A stretch of DNA of 52,239 nt from Elusimicrobiota bacterium (GTDB lineage Bacteria > Elusimicrobiota > Elusimicrobia > 2-02-FULL-39-32), in contig JAKFYJ010000059.1 in assembly GCA_021730935.1 (NCBI GenBank), positions 1 to 52,239 of the forward strand. Reading direction: 5' to 3'. Each line of letters opens with the position of its first letter. Within the stretch, counting starts at the first letter, position 1. Made by a program: the position numbers and the translations under genes. Positions 14,301 to 26,300 of this stretch are shown in pieces. Under the pieces are notes generated by a model that was given only the letters and a program-made list of their open reading frames with translations, was not told the origin of the DNA and searched no databases.

Positions 14301-17300
14301 TCAATAAAGCCGTTAAAGGCAACCGCCCCACCTCTCGAACCCAGATAAAGGTTATCTCCTGTTCCGCTCAGAGTTCCTGTGATAGAATTCGAACCAACAC
14401 TTGCTCCATTAAAATAATATGTCACGGTATATCCATCCCAGGTATACCCGATATAATTCCATGCATTTATTGCAAAATTGGAATAACAGTTGAAAGGACT
14501 TTGGGCTACTGTTCCGATAGTATTTTTTAAATAGACATAAATTTTTTGAGAGTCACTTGATGGTGTCCTTTGGATTAAGTCACCGAACGGACTTGTCCAG
14601 TACCCATTGCTATAAATATCCCCCGAACCTGTTCCATTCACCCACATAAAAACAGATTTTTGGGTGTAGTTGGTGAGGCTGGAAGAGTTAGTGATTCCAA
14701 CATAATCATTAACCCCATCAAATTGAACCGCCCCACTGCTCACGCCAGATGTCCATGTTGGGCCAAGCGTGAGCGTTCCGTTATTCCCATACCCCGAAGT
14801 GTCCACCGCCACAATCCCTGACCCGTCATCCAGTTTCCACCAGCCCACAGGGCCACTGCCTGTCTGTGTGGTGACATAAGCAGAATAATATCCGTCGCCC
14901 ATGGTGGAGACTTTCACCTTGAAGTAATAACTCGTCGCTCCCGTGAGTGAGGCATAGCTCGTGACATTTTGGTTGAGGGCGCCTGTGCCTGAAGAAGCGT
15001 TGACGGAGAAATTGATGTCGGTGGAGAGGGCCATGGTATATGAGCGGGCATCGTGAAGGTCCCACTTGATGCTGATGGAGCTTGAGTTCACATTGAATAT
15101 GCTCACATGTGAAGGAGCGGCGGCGGCGATGAATGTGGATTGAACTGCGCACCAGGAGCTGTATCCGCCTTGCAGATCGCGAGTTCTCACGGTCCAATAA
15201 TATGTGGTGTCGTCCATGACATTGGTGAGGTTCATGCCGTTCACATTGAGAGCCACGCGATGATGGTTGGCCCCGCCGAAATAGGGCCATTTGCCCGCGC
15301 CTGTGGTGTCTGAGACGATGTAAGAGCGGAGAGAGTCCGTGATGTTCTGAGTGGCGACGCGGATTTCATAACCCAAGGCGTTAACATTGCTCTCAGCATC
15401 AGAGCCGTTGCCCCACCGCAACTGAAGCTGGGCAGAGGTGGAGAAATAATTGCTGTAGAAGCCGCTTGAAGGCGTGGAGGGCGCGGAGTTCGCTGAGCCG
15501 CCGGATTGGACGCGGTTGGAGGCGTAGATCCCGTCCCCTCCATTTCCACCAGATGTATTAACAATGTCGAGATCTCCATCATTATCAGAATCCATGAGTT
15601 GAATGCCCACAACATAGCCCACTCGAGATTGGGATATGAGATTAAAATTGTTTCCACCACGATTTTCATAGACATTCAAACTTGCAACACTACTATTGCT
15701 GCGGGCGACAATATCCAAATCTCCATCATTGTCGATATCAGCCCAGTCCGCACCTTCCCCGCCGAATCCGTCGCCGGTGATTGTGGCGACTGAAGTAAAT
15801 GAGAAATTTCCATCGTTTCTCCACACTTGCATTTTGACTGGGTCATAGACCAACAGGTCGAGATCGCCGTCATTGTCATAGTCGCCTGTCACAACATTTC
15901 TGGGATTTTCCCCGCTTGCAGAAAGAGTGGCCGCCTGGGTAAATGAGTTGTCACCATTGTTTTTAAATATGAGGGTATTGTGACTTGTGTTATTGGGCAT
16001 GGCAAAATCCAGATAACCGTCGTTATTAAAATCTCCGACAACAAATGCTCTCCATAGTGTAATTGTATTGGTAGATTGCCAAACTAGACTAAAACTGTTG
16101 CCGCCATTGTTTTTATAAAGACGCATAAAGTTGGAATCATAAAGCACCATAAGGTCCAGGCTTCCGTCGTTGTCAAAGTCGCCAAAGCGAGCGTTATATG
16201 TTCCCAAAGTGTCCGGAGCCATCCACGTGGTTGTGAATGTGCCATCTCCGTTATTTCTCATGACACGAAGATTGTTTCCCACAGATGCTCCAAGGACGAC
16301 GTCAAGATATCCGTCACCGTCGAAATCACCCCAGTCCATTGCCGCGTTGCCTATGTTTGAACCATACAAAGCGATCTCTGTAAATGTTCCGTTCTTGTTA
16401 TTCCGCCAGGCAGCAGGCTGTCCGCTGCTGGAGAAACTTGAGCCCGCACCGATGTCCAGATATCCGTCATTATTGAAATCTCCAGGGACCGTGTCATATT
16501 TGGTCCCGAGTGAAGCAGTTAACGTTTGACTCGAATAAAACGTCATCGGATAACTCGTGGCTCCCGGAGACATTCCGCTCACATTCCCCGCCTCGTCGCG
16601 GGTCCACATCCTTATATAGTAAGTCGTGCCGAATGTGAGCCCCGTGATTTCTTCCACCTGCACGGTGTATGGTGTGACGCCGCTTGTCGCGCGGTTCACT
16701 CTGTAGACGAAATTGGGTTGCGCGGCTGAAGGGTCCCAGCCTGTGAACACATCTGATGTGGTGTATTGCACGGTGTATGAAGACCCCGCCACCAGGTTGC
16801 CTGTGAGAGCGTCGTCGCCAGGAGACACCCATGTGAGGCGGATGTTGGTGAAGGCGGAGCCGGGGAGGGCTGACAAGCTGGTGATGGCGGATGGGGATGA
16901 GACATCTGGGCCGGAGAGGGTCATGGTGCTGGAGAGGTCGAAATAGGCGGAGTCGTTGCCGTAATAACTGCGGGCTTTGACTTTGAAATAATAGCTGGTT
17001 TGTGAGAGGAGCCCTGCGGTGGTGACATTGGTGACGAATGTTCCGCTGGAAGTGACGGCGCCTGTGAAGCCGTTCCAGGTGGAGATGAGGACATAATAAG
17101 TCGTGAGAGTATCTCCTGGGTTTCCGTTGGCGCTCCAGGCCACCGTGATGGACGAGATTCCCACGAATGTGAATGTGGATGCGGCAAAACTTGGGATGGC
17201 GGGATATGTGGTGGAAGAAATGGTGGGGCTATATGAATCATCTCCCGCGGAGGAGAGTTTGACCTTGAAGTTATAGAGCGTGCCTGGCACGAGGTTGGAA

Positions 17301-20300
17301 TAGCTCGTGGTGTTTTGATTTGTCATGCCGATGCCGGAAGAGGCGACGAGAGAGAAATCTGATTTTGAAGAGATGACCATGTTATACGCATTGCCGACGA
17401 CATTGTCCCAGATGAGTGATGCTGATGAGGCAGTGGTGCCGATGAAGCGGACATTGGCGGGAGAAGCGGGAATGGCGATGGCGAGAGACTGCACGGCAGA
17501 CCACGCGCTGGTTTTGAATCCGTTGTCGCGAGTGCGGACGCGCCAATAATAAGTCTGCTGGCCCTGGACATTGGAGAGGTTGAAGCCCACGGAGCCGTTG
17601 GCATAGCGAGCGTTGCCGAAGAGGGGTGACGCGCCTGCGCCTGTGGTGGGAGAGACGACGAAATGTCTGAGAGAGTCCGTGATGGTTTCTGTGGCGACTT
17701 GCAGGTCATAATAAAGCCCGTTGGCGGAAGTCTCCGCGTCGGCGGCACCGGACCACCGCATTTGGAGCTGGGCGGCGGTGGAATAATAAAGAGTGGAGAA
17801 TGTGTTGGGCGCGGAGGGCGCAGTGTTGGCGGCCGAGCCGGATTCCACATGGTTGGATTTGTAATAATAAGTTTGGCCGACAAATTCGGGGTATATGAAA
17901 TCCACATCGCCGTCTGCATCAAAGTCACCGGGGATCAGCCCTGCAGCCGTTCCTCTTCCGGACAGGATTGAGGTTGTTTGAAAATTATTGCTTCCCTTGT
18001 TTAAATAAATTATCGGAGAGATGACCCCGCCGCCTGAGAGGATGTCGAGATTTCCGTCGTTGTCAAAATCAGCCCATTTTAAAACTGGGCTCGCGTCTGT
18101 TTGAGGAGCCGACCAGACGGAAGTGAACGTGAAGTTCCCGTCATTCCTGAGGACCGCAGAGGTGACGCCGCAACAGTTTAAAGCGGAAATGATGTCCAAA
18201 TCTCCATCATTATCATAATCGCCGACACCCACTAAAATGACATCAGAGGATGCCTGCGCGGCTCTCGTGAATGTGAGATCGCCGTTGTTCTTGAAAACAT
18301 ATCGGCCCAACGCAAAGTCCAGATATCCGTCATTATTATAATCACCCGGCAAAATGGATGTTATGCCATTCCCGATGCTTGTTTCTGTTGATGCCCAAAC
18401 CATGGTGAAGTTTCCATTGCCTTCATTGCGATAAACTTTCGTCGGAGTTTCCACAAAATCCAGGTCTCCATCATTATCAAAATCTCCCCACTTGGCCGCG
18501 CCAATATTTTGTGAATTTGTTGTGTCAAAAGGGGATGACCATGCAAGAGAGAAAGTTCCCCCGTCGTTTCTAAAGATCTGAGTGAAAGCATTTGGGCCGC
18601 TGAAATGAGATTCAAGGAGGTCCGGGTCTCCATCCCCGTCATAATCCCCCATGTCTATTTGCCCGATGAAATTAGATTGCGGAGCAGTCCAGGAAAGAGT
18701 GAAACTCCCATTTCCATTGTTTATCCATGTTTTTGTGAATCCAGCGGGACCAACCTCAACGAGATCCAAATCTCCATCGTTATCCAAGTCACTGGCGATT
18801 GATCCGACGGGGGTCGCAACCCCGCCAAACATAGAAATTAATTCAAACCCATGAGCATAACTCGTCGCTCCCACTGACATGCCGCTCACATTCCCAGTCT
18901 CGTCCCGTGTCCACATCCTTATATAGTATGTCGTGCTGAATGTGAGACCCGTGATTTCTTCAACCTGCACTGTGTATGGCGCAATGTTTGCGGTGGCGCG
19001 ATTGACCGTGTAAACATAAGCATATTGGCTCCCTGTGGAGGCCCAGCCCGTGAACACATCGGATGTGGTGTATTGCACTGTGTATGACGAGCCGGCAACC
19101 AGGTTTCCGCTGAGAGCATCATCGCCAGGAGACACCCAGGTGAGACGGATGTTGGTGAAGGCGGAGCCGGGGAGAGCGGAGAGACTTGTGATGGCGGACG
19201 GAGCTGTGTTGGGAATGAGGGTGCTGATAACGGTGGTGAGGTTGCTCTCAAGGCGCGTGCTGAAAAGGCCGTTGCCCTGGTTGCCCAAGTCGACGGCGGT
19301 GATGCGATAGTATACGGTTGAACCTTCGGCTGAAGCTGTGACTGTGGAGGTTGGACTGAGATAATCCACCGTGGCGACATGAGTGACAAAAGGATCGGTT
19401 TTGGAGTTAAAAGAATATGTGGCGCGATAGATCCAATATTTGTCGAGGTCGTTCACATAAGTTGGAGCCAGGGCATCGACCCAGTTGAGCGTGATGCTGG
19501 TGGCGTTCACGGAGAAGAAGCTGACGCCTGTGGGCGCATTGGGCGCGACATCTCTGACGGGCGCGGACGAGAGGCGGTTCACATTGCTGGCAATTCCCCA
19601 GGTGGACCAGTTGGAATTGTCGTCGCGGGTTTTGAGAGCGAAGAAATAAGAAGTGCCAGGGTTCAATCCCGTGAGGAGATATCCCTGCTTGGATCCGACG
19701 GAAACGGAGGTGGAAATGTCCGTAATGAATGTCACGGGCGGAGGCGAGGCGAAATTGGAAGCAGTGATTTGGGTTGATGAGGCCAAGATTCTGAAGAGGC
19801 CGCCTCCGATGTTTCCAGTCAATTCGTCGTCTCCGGGGGCTGTCCAGTTGAGCAGGATTCTGCCTTCGGAAGAGTCGGTCAATGCGGTCAGGTCGCTGAC
19901 TGCGGCGGGAGAGATGGCGTCGTTGAGAGTATATCCTGTTGCGGCGTCGGGAATGCCGGACCAGTTGGCGGCCTCGTCCATGGCCCAGATGCGGAAGAAA
20001 TAGGTTGAAGAGGGCAGAAGGCCTGTCACGATTTTGCCTTGAGGGGTTGTGACGATGGATTGCGTGGGAATATAGACATGGAAAGTTTGGCCTGCATCAT
20101 TCAATGAAGAAGTTGAAGGGTTCAGAATCCAAGTGGAAACCTGGATGGCGAACTGAGCGGGGCTGGCGAGGTTGCCTGTGACGGGAGCGTCGTCGCCGGG
20201 AGAAATCCAGGTGAGCTCCACCTTGTCGGAAGCTGTGACCGTGAGCTGAGTGAGGCTGGTGATGGTGTCGGGGGCCGTGACATCAGAGGCGTCCCAGGCG

Positions 20301-23300
20301 ATTTTGTTGCCGAGATCATATTCAAAACTCGGGCCGCCCCTGTTTCCGCTCCAGTTGGTGAAGGTCCAGTTTGGATTGTTTCTGGCTCCCGCGTTCACGC
20401 GCACATTGCTGGGGCTGGCGCCATCGCTGTCTCTGAAAGCAATGCCGTCCCATGTTGCGGTGTTGGTGACGCTGGAGAGCTGGATGAGAGTGCGTGTGGA
20501 ACCGGCTGACATGCCATAATCAAAGATCCCGTTTCTGAGAGTCATGGTGGACGGAGTGGAGATGAACTTGAATCCGTCTGTGTCGATGTGGGCGATATAG
20601 AAATCCTGGAGCTGGACGATGCCGGAACCGGAGGAGAGCAAAGTGTAATAGGTGTTCGAAGAATCGATTCGGTCGATGATCGTGGGATATGCGGCTGTGC
20701 CGATGGCCTTGAAGGTGCCGGTGCTGTTGATGGTGAGGCGCGAACGGCCGCTGTTCCAGGTGGAATCGACGCTGTGAAAATAAAGTTTCTTCTGGACATT
20801 GGCGTCGCCTGCGGCGGCGATCAGGGCAAAATCCAGGCGGTCATCCTGCTGGGGCGAGGCGGACGGCGTGAATGTCAGGTTGAACTGAGTATTGGTGATG
20901 GGGACAGGATAATTCACAAGACTGCCGGTGAAAGGAGCGATCATGTCCGCGCCGGATTCCGTGCCGTCGATGTGCCACTGTCCTGAACGATATTCGATGA
21001 CGATGATCTGGGAAACGGCGAAGGCATCGCTTGACCGCGTCACGCTTGCGCTGTGTCCCGTCCCCATCATCACTTTGGGAATTGTGACGGTTGAGGAATA
21101 AAGCTGATTGGCATATTCAAGAGAAAGTGTGGAGCCGAAAGTATTATAGTCCCCCCACAGGTGGACTTCCCCGGGAACTTGATTGTGCTGATAGGAAAGA
21201 ACATAGGCTTCCGGAGTATTCATTCCGGAGGTGGCAATCCCGCCGCTGTTGATCTTGTTATTCTTCAGGATTGTTATTCCTCCGTATATCGGATATATTT
21301 CGTTGAGAGAGTTGGGCTTGCTGTTGCCGAACTCATCATAACCCAGGCTGTTATTTGCATAGGTATGTTGGATCCCTCCGTTGGCATACAAGCCGTAATT
21401 GCTGTTATTGTAAAGCTTGTTCGCAATGAAGACATTGCTTCCTGTGTAATACTCCTGGTATATCCCGTTAGAATTGTTGAAAAACAGATTGGAAGCCAGC
21501 AGGTTTCCGGTGGTTCGGATATAGACGCCGTTGGAACCGTTATACGCCACATTGGAAATCAAAGTGTTATTGGAACCGCCGTATAGATCGATGCTCCCGA
21601 TGTTCGAAGTCATCGGGATGCGGTTTCCAATCAATGTCGTGAAACTGCCTTCCACATCAATGTCATCAAAATTGTTAAAGAAGGCAACATTTGAAATCAG
21701 CTTGTTGCGGACGCTTGACACCTGGATCCCCAACGAAAACAAACAGCAGTGAGAGTGGACCTGATTATAAGAGAGAGTGTTTTCCACGGAATTATTGACC
21801 AGGCCGATGCCCAGGTTGCCGTTGTTTGCATAGATTTGATTTGAAGTGAAAAGATTTCTGAACGAAGTGTCAAGATAAACTCCGCGATTCGCGTTGGCAA
21901 ATATTTGGTTTGAAGCAAATGTGTTCGAGGCAGACAGAACCATATAAATTCCGTCCCACGAATTCCCATAGATGAGAGTGTTTGAAAAAGTGTTTGTTGA
22001 GGATTGGTACAGATACAGCCCGGCATAACCTTCGTGGATTGATGATCCGTCTATGGAACCGAGGGAGTTGGTTGTGAAAGTCACTCCCCACTTGTCATTG
22101 ACTTGCTGTCCCAGATACGCCATTTCGGTGTTCCTGATTTTGAAGTTGTTTTGAGAGGTCTGGTTTTTATTGAGAAGATATGCGGGGAAACCCGAAGCGT
22201 TCGCGCGGATCACGACATTGCGTGTTAAATTCGTGATGCTGCAGGAAGAAAAATGAGTATAGGTTAAAGCGCTGTCCAGATTGATTTGGCTGCCGGAGAT
22301 GGAAGCCACAGCCCTTTTTTCAGTTGCGATGCTGTTATTCCCGCGTTCCTGTTCCGCCACCGTGATCCAATCCCCCGCTTTCCAATCCGCGATGTCCGCC
22401 GCATTTGCCGCAAGGATGGAAACGCTTCCGGCGGCAGATTGAGACAGGAGCCAGGCGGCATTGTTTTTGGCGGCGCCCTGAGTGAGGAGTGTTCCTCCGT
22501 TGTATACCGTCAGGCCATAGGGATTCGCCGTGGAGGTTGAAGCCAGGATGAGAGAGGCCGCGTATCCCGCAGGAACGGCGGAACCTTCAGACCCCATGAC
22601 GAGAGAGCCTCCTGACATGATTTCAACCGATCCTCTGGCTGTGAGGGTGACGCTCGATGTCGGTGTTCCCCAGGTGAGCGTGCCCAAAACCTTGACGGCA
22701 GTGGAGACGATGTCATCTCCCACCGTGACGCTTTGGTCCAAAGTGACAATGTGCGCCGCGGAAATCTGGACCGTGTCGCCTGAACCTGGGACAACGCCTC
22801 CAACCCAGGTGGCCGGGTTTGACCAGTTGGATGGGCTCGCGGCCGGATTCGACAGGATCAAAGTTCCCCTCGGCACATAACTTGTGGCGCCGTTTGAAAT
22901 GGCGCTCATGAGCCCCGCTTCATCCAAAGTCCAGAGGCGGAAATAATGAGTTTTTCCGGATGTCAATCCATTGATTTGATATGTGACCGTGGACCCTTGA
23001 ACGACCGAGGCCGTGGCGATTGAGACTTGAGCGGTGGTTGGGGACCACAATCCCTGAAGGTTTCCGTTCGCGCTTGTGGAAAATTGGATCAGGAATGTGG
23101 AGCTCGTGAGCACACCGGCATATCCGTTGTCCCCCGGCGAGGTCCAAGTGAGGATGGCGGTTCCTGCGGCGCTCACGCTTGAGACGCTCAAGTTTGTGAC
23201 GGCGCCGGGAGCTGAAACATCATTCACATAAGCCGTGCCGCCCGCAGAAAGAGCAGACCAGTTGCCTTCAGGGTCCGAGGTCCAGGCCCGGAAATATTGG

Positions 23301-26300
23301 ACTCTTCCGCTCAGGAGATTGTTCACCAGATATCCCTGAGTGGTTCCTGCGGAGACTCCGTTTGTCGAAATGGCGACCTGGGCATTGGCTGTCGACCATG
23401 GAATTTGGTCAGGATTTGTCCAGCTGGAATATTGAATTTTATATTGACTGCCGCTCACGAGCTGGCCTGACCAACCATCATCTCCGGGACTTGCCCATTG
23501 GAGCTGGACCGTGTCATTGGTGTCTGTGAGAGCCGTCAGGGCAGTGATGAACCCGGGACTTGTTGCATCCGCAATCCAGGAGATCTTGTCCGAATGATCA
23601 AAATCAAAACTTTCTCCGCCTCTTGTTCCTCCCCAGTTTGTGAAGGTCCAGGCGGGATTGTTGCCGGCGCCCGGGTTCACGCGAACATTGCTGGGACTGG
23701 AAACATAAACGGCGTCGCTGTCTCTGAAAGAGATTCCGTCCCAGGTTGCGGTGTTGGTGACGCTGGAGAGTTGGATCAGGGTTCTGGTGGAACCGGCTGA
23801 CATGCCATAATCAAAAATTCCGTTTCTGAGAGTCATGGTGGAGGGAGTGGAGATGAACTTGAATCCGTCTGTGTCCACATGCGCGACATAAAAATCCTGC
23901 ATCTGAATGATGCCGGAGCCTGAAGAGAGCAAAGTGTAATAGGTGTTAGAAGAGTCGATTCTGTCGATGAGGGTGGGATATTGAGCGGTGCCGATGGCTT
24001 TGAATGTGCCTGTGCTGTTGATGGTCAAGCGGGAATGGCCGTTGTTCCAGGCTGAGGCGGCGTTGCCCATATACAATTTTTTCTGAATGCCGGAGTCTCC
24101 TGAAGCGGCAATCGTGACGAAGTCCACAAAATCTCCGTCCTGAGGCGACGGCCCTTGAGTGAAGTTCAGAGTGAATTGCGATCCGGCAGGAGACCATCCT
24201 CCGGGTTGGCTGCCCGAGAATGTGCCCATGAGACCGGAGACAGTTCCTGATGCCAACCAGACTCCGCCGGAAAAAGTGATGGAAACATATTCCGATTGCG
24301 CTGCGGAATCATTGGTGGCGGTCACAGTGGCTCCGTGCCCCAGCCCGCGCATGAGTTTGGGAGAGGTCCAGGTGGAGACATAAAGCTGATTGGCATATTC
24401 CAGAGAAAGAGTGGATCCGAAGGTTTGATAGTCCCCCCACAACTGCACGAGGCCGGGGGTCTGGTTGTGAGAATATGAAAGAAGATAATTATCCGAGCGG
24501 TTCAATACCGAGGTGTCAACGCCATTCGATGGGTTAATCCTGGAGTTTTTGCTGACCGCATTTGCCGGGCCGGAATAATCAAAATAAATCTCGGATGACG
24601 AGTTGGGCAGGCTGTTGCCGCTTGCATCGTAACCCATCGAACAATTGACCAGGGTATCGTTGACCGCATTGTTGAGATAAATGCCGTTGTATGTGTTTCC
24701 ATAAATCTGGTTTGAGACGAGGATATCACTGAATGAGTAGTAAAGATGTATACCGCCGTTTCGATTTCCATATACCAGGTTGGAAGCCAAGATATTGTTG
24801 GCTCTTCCGCTCGCTCCCCACAATAAGACGCCTTGGTTGGTGTTTCCGAATATCTGATTGGACCTGATCGTATTGTTATTGAGCTGACTGCTGTATCCAT
24901 ACAAAGTTATGCCGTAAACATTCGCATAAATTTGGTTGGAACTGAAGGAGTTGTTGTTGACTCTCTGTCCTTCAAAATATATTCCAGCTCCTGAATTGTT
25001 GTGAATTTGGTTGGACGCGAAAATGTTGTTGCTGATCTGACAGGAACCTCCGCCATAGAAAAAGACCCCTGCTCCCCCGTTTTCATAAATGTGATTTGAA
25101 TCGAAGGTGTTGGAATTAAGCTGTCCATTGGTTCCGCTGAAATAGATGCCGTAATTTGAAAGACCATTCACCTGATTGGAGGTCAGGGTGTTGTTATTGG
25201 CCTGTCCCGAATCAGCATTAACATAGATCCCGTAAGAAGCTAAATTGTTGTAAACCTTGTTTGAAGCGAGGACGTTATTGTTGACTTGTCCGGACTGACC
25301 GTTAAAATAGATGCCGTAATCTGTATTGTAATAAAGATGATTGGCGGTGAATGTGTTGGATGTTCCCAAAGTCAGATAAATTCCGTTTGCCGAGTTTCGA
25401 TATGCCAGATTGTTGCTGAAACTGTTGCTGGAAGATTTTTGCAGGAACAGGCCGTATTGGCCTTCATGAAGCGAAGAGTAATCAACGGTTCCGCGCGCGT
25501 TGGTGGTGAAGGTGACGCCCCATTTGTTGGTGATGTTTTGGCCCATATAAGAAATCTGCGCAAAGTCCAGATTGAAATTCGCGAGGGCTGTGACATTGTT
25601 GTTCAAGATGTATCCTCGATACGTTGAATCCGCGCCTTTGATCACTGCATTCCGGGTGAGGTTGGAGACAATGGCGGGTGCGGCGTGAGTATTAATCAAG
25701 GCGCTGTCCAAGGTGATTTGGGTCCCCGCAATGTTCGTGATGGTTCTTTTTTCTGTTGAGGGACCTTTCGCATATTTCCCCACCGTGATTTCATCGCCGA
25801 TATTCCAGCCGTCAATTTCCGAAGCGCTGTTGATGGAGATCGCTGTGTCTCCAAAGCCCGCGGACGCAGAAAGAGTGGTCGTATAATCCCTCGCCGCGCC
25901 CTGAGCGATGAGGGTGCCGCCGTCATAAATCGTGAGGCCATAGGGGTTCGCTGTTGCTGTGGAGTTGAGCACCAACGTCGCAATCCTGTTGGCCGGAATC
26001 GGAGAGGCGACACTGCCCATGAGCAAGGAACCGCCGCTCATCACTTCCACGGATCCGCGAGCCGTCAGGGTGAAATTGTCCGCAGGCGGAGTTCCCCAGG
26101 TGAGGGTTCCCAAAATTTTGACTGCCGTGGTGGAGATGTCGTCACCGACGGTGGCATTTTGGTCCAGCATCACGATGTGTCCGGCATCAATGCTCACTTT
26201 GTTGCCGCTCACGGGCACGACATTGCCCAGCCAGGTTCCTGGACTGCTCCAGTTGCCGCTCCGGGCGCTGGTGATGAGCGCGTTCGTGACGGTGATGAAT

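Larger units (their letters stand above)
14230..16890 (-). repeat. In-frame duplicated block LamG-Fn3-Fn3-FG-GAP-Fn3 (partner at 8610-11340)
   Basis: The order LamG, two Fn3, FG-GAP, SPGDD-type Fn3 occurs twice with an offset of about 5.6 kb. DNA identity is very high in 14840-15536 versus 9225-9920 and in 16548-16890 versus 10950-11280. It is low inside the propellers and in the middle of the LamG domains. A third, partial copy of the Fn3/propeller boundary lies at about 18850-19200. Confidence 0.85.

Noticed and set aside
24500-25640. CRISPR-like or tandem DNA repeat array
   Set aside because: The periodicity comes from beta-helix codons in an open frame; units vary and there are no constant repeats with unique spacers.
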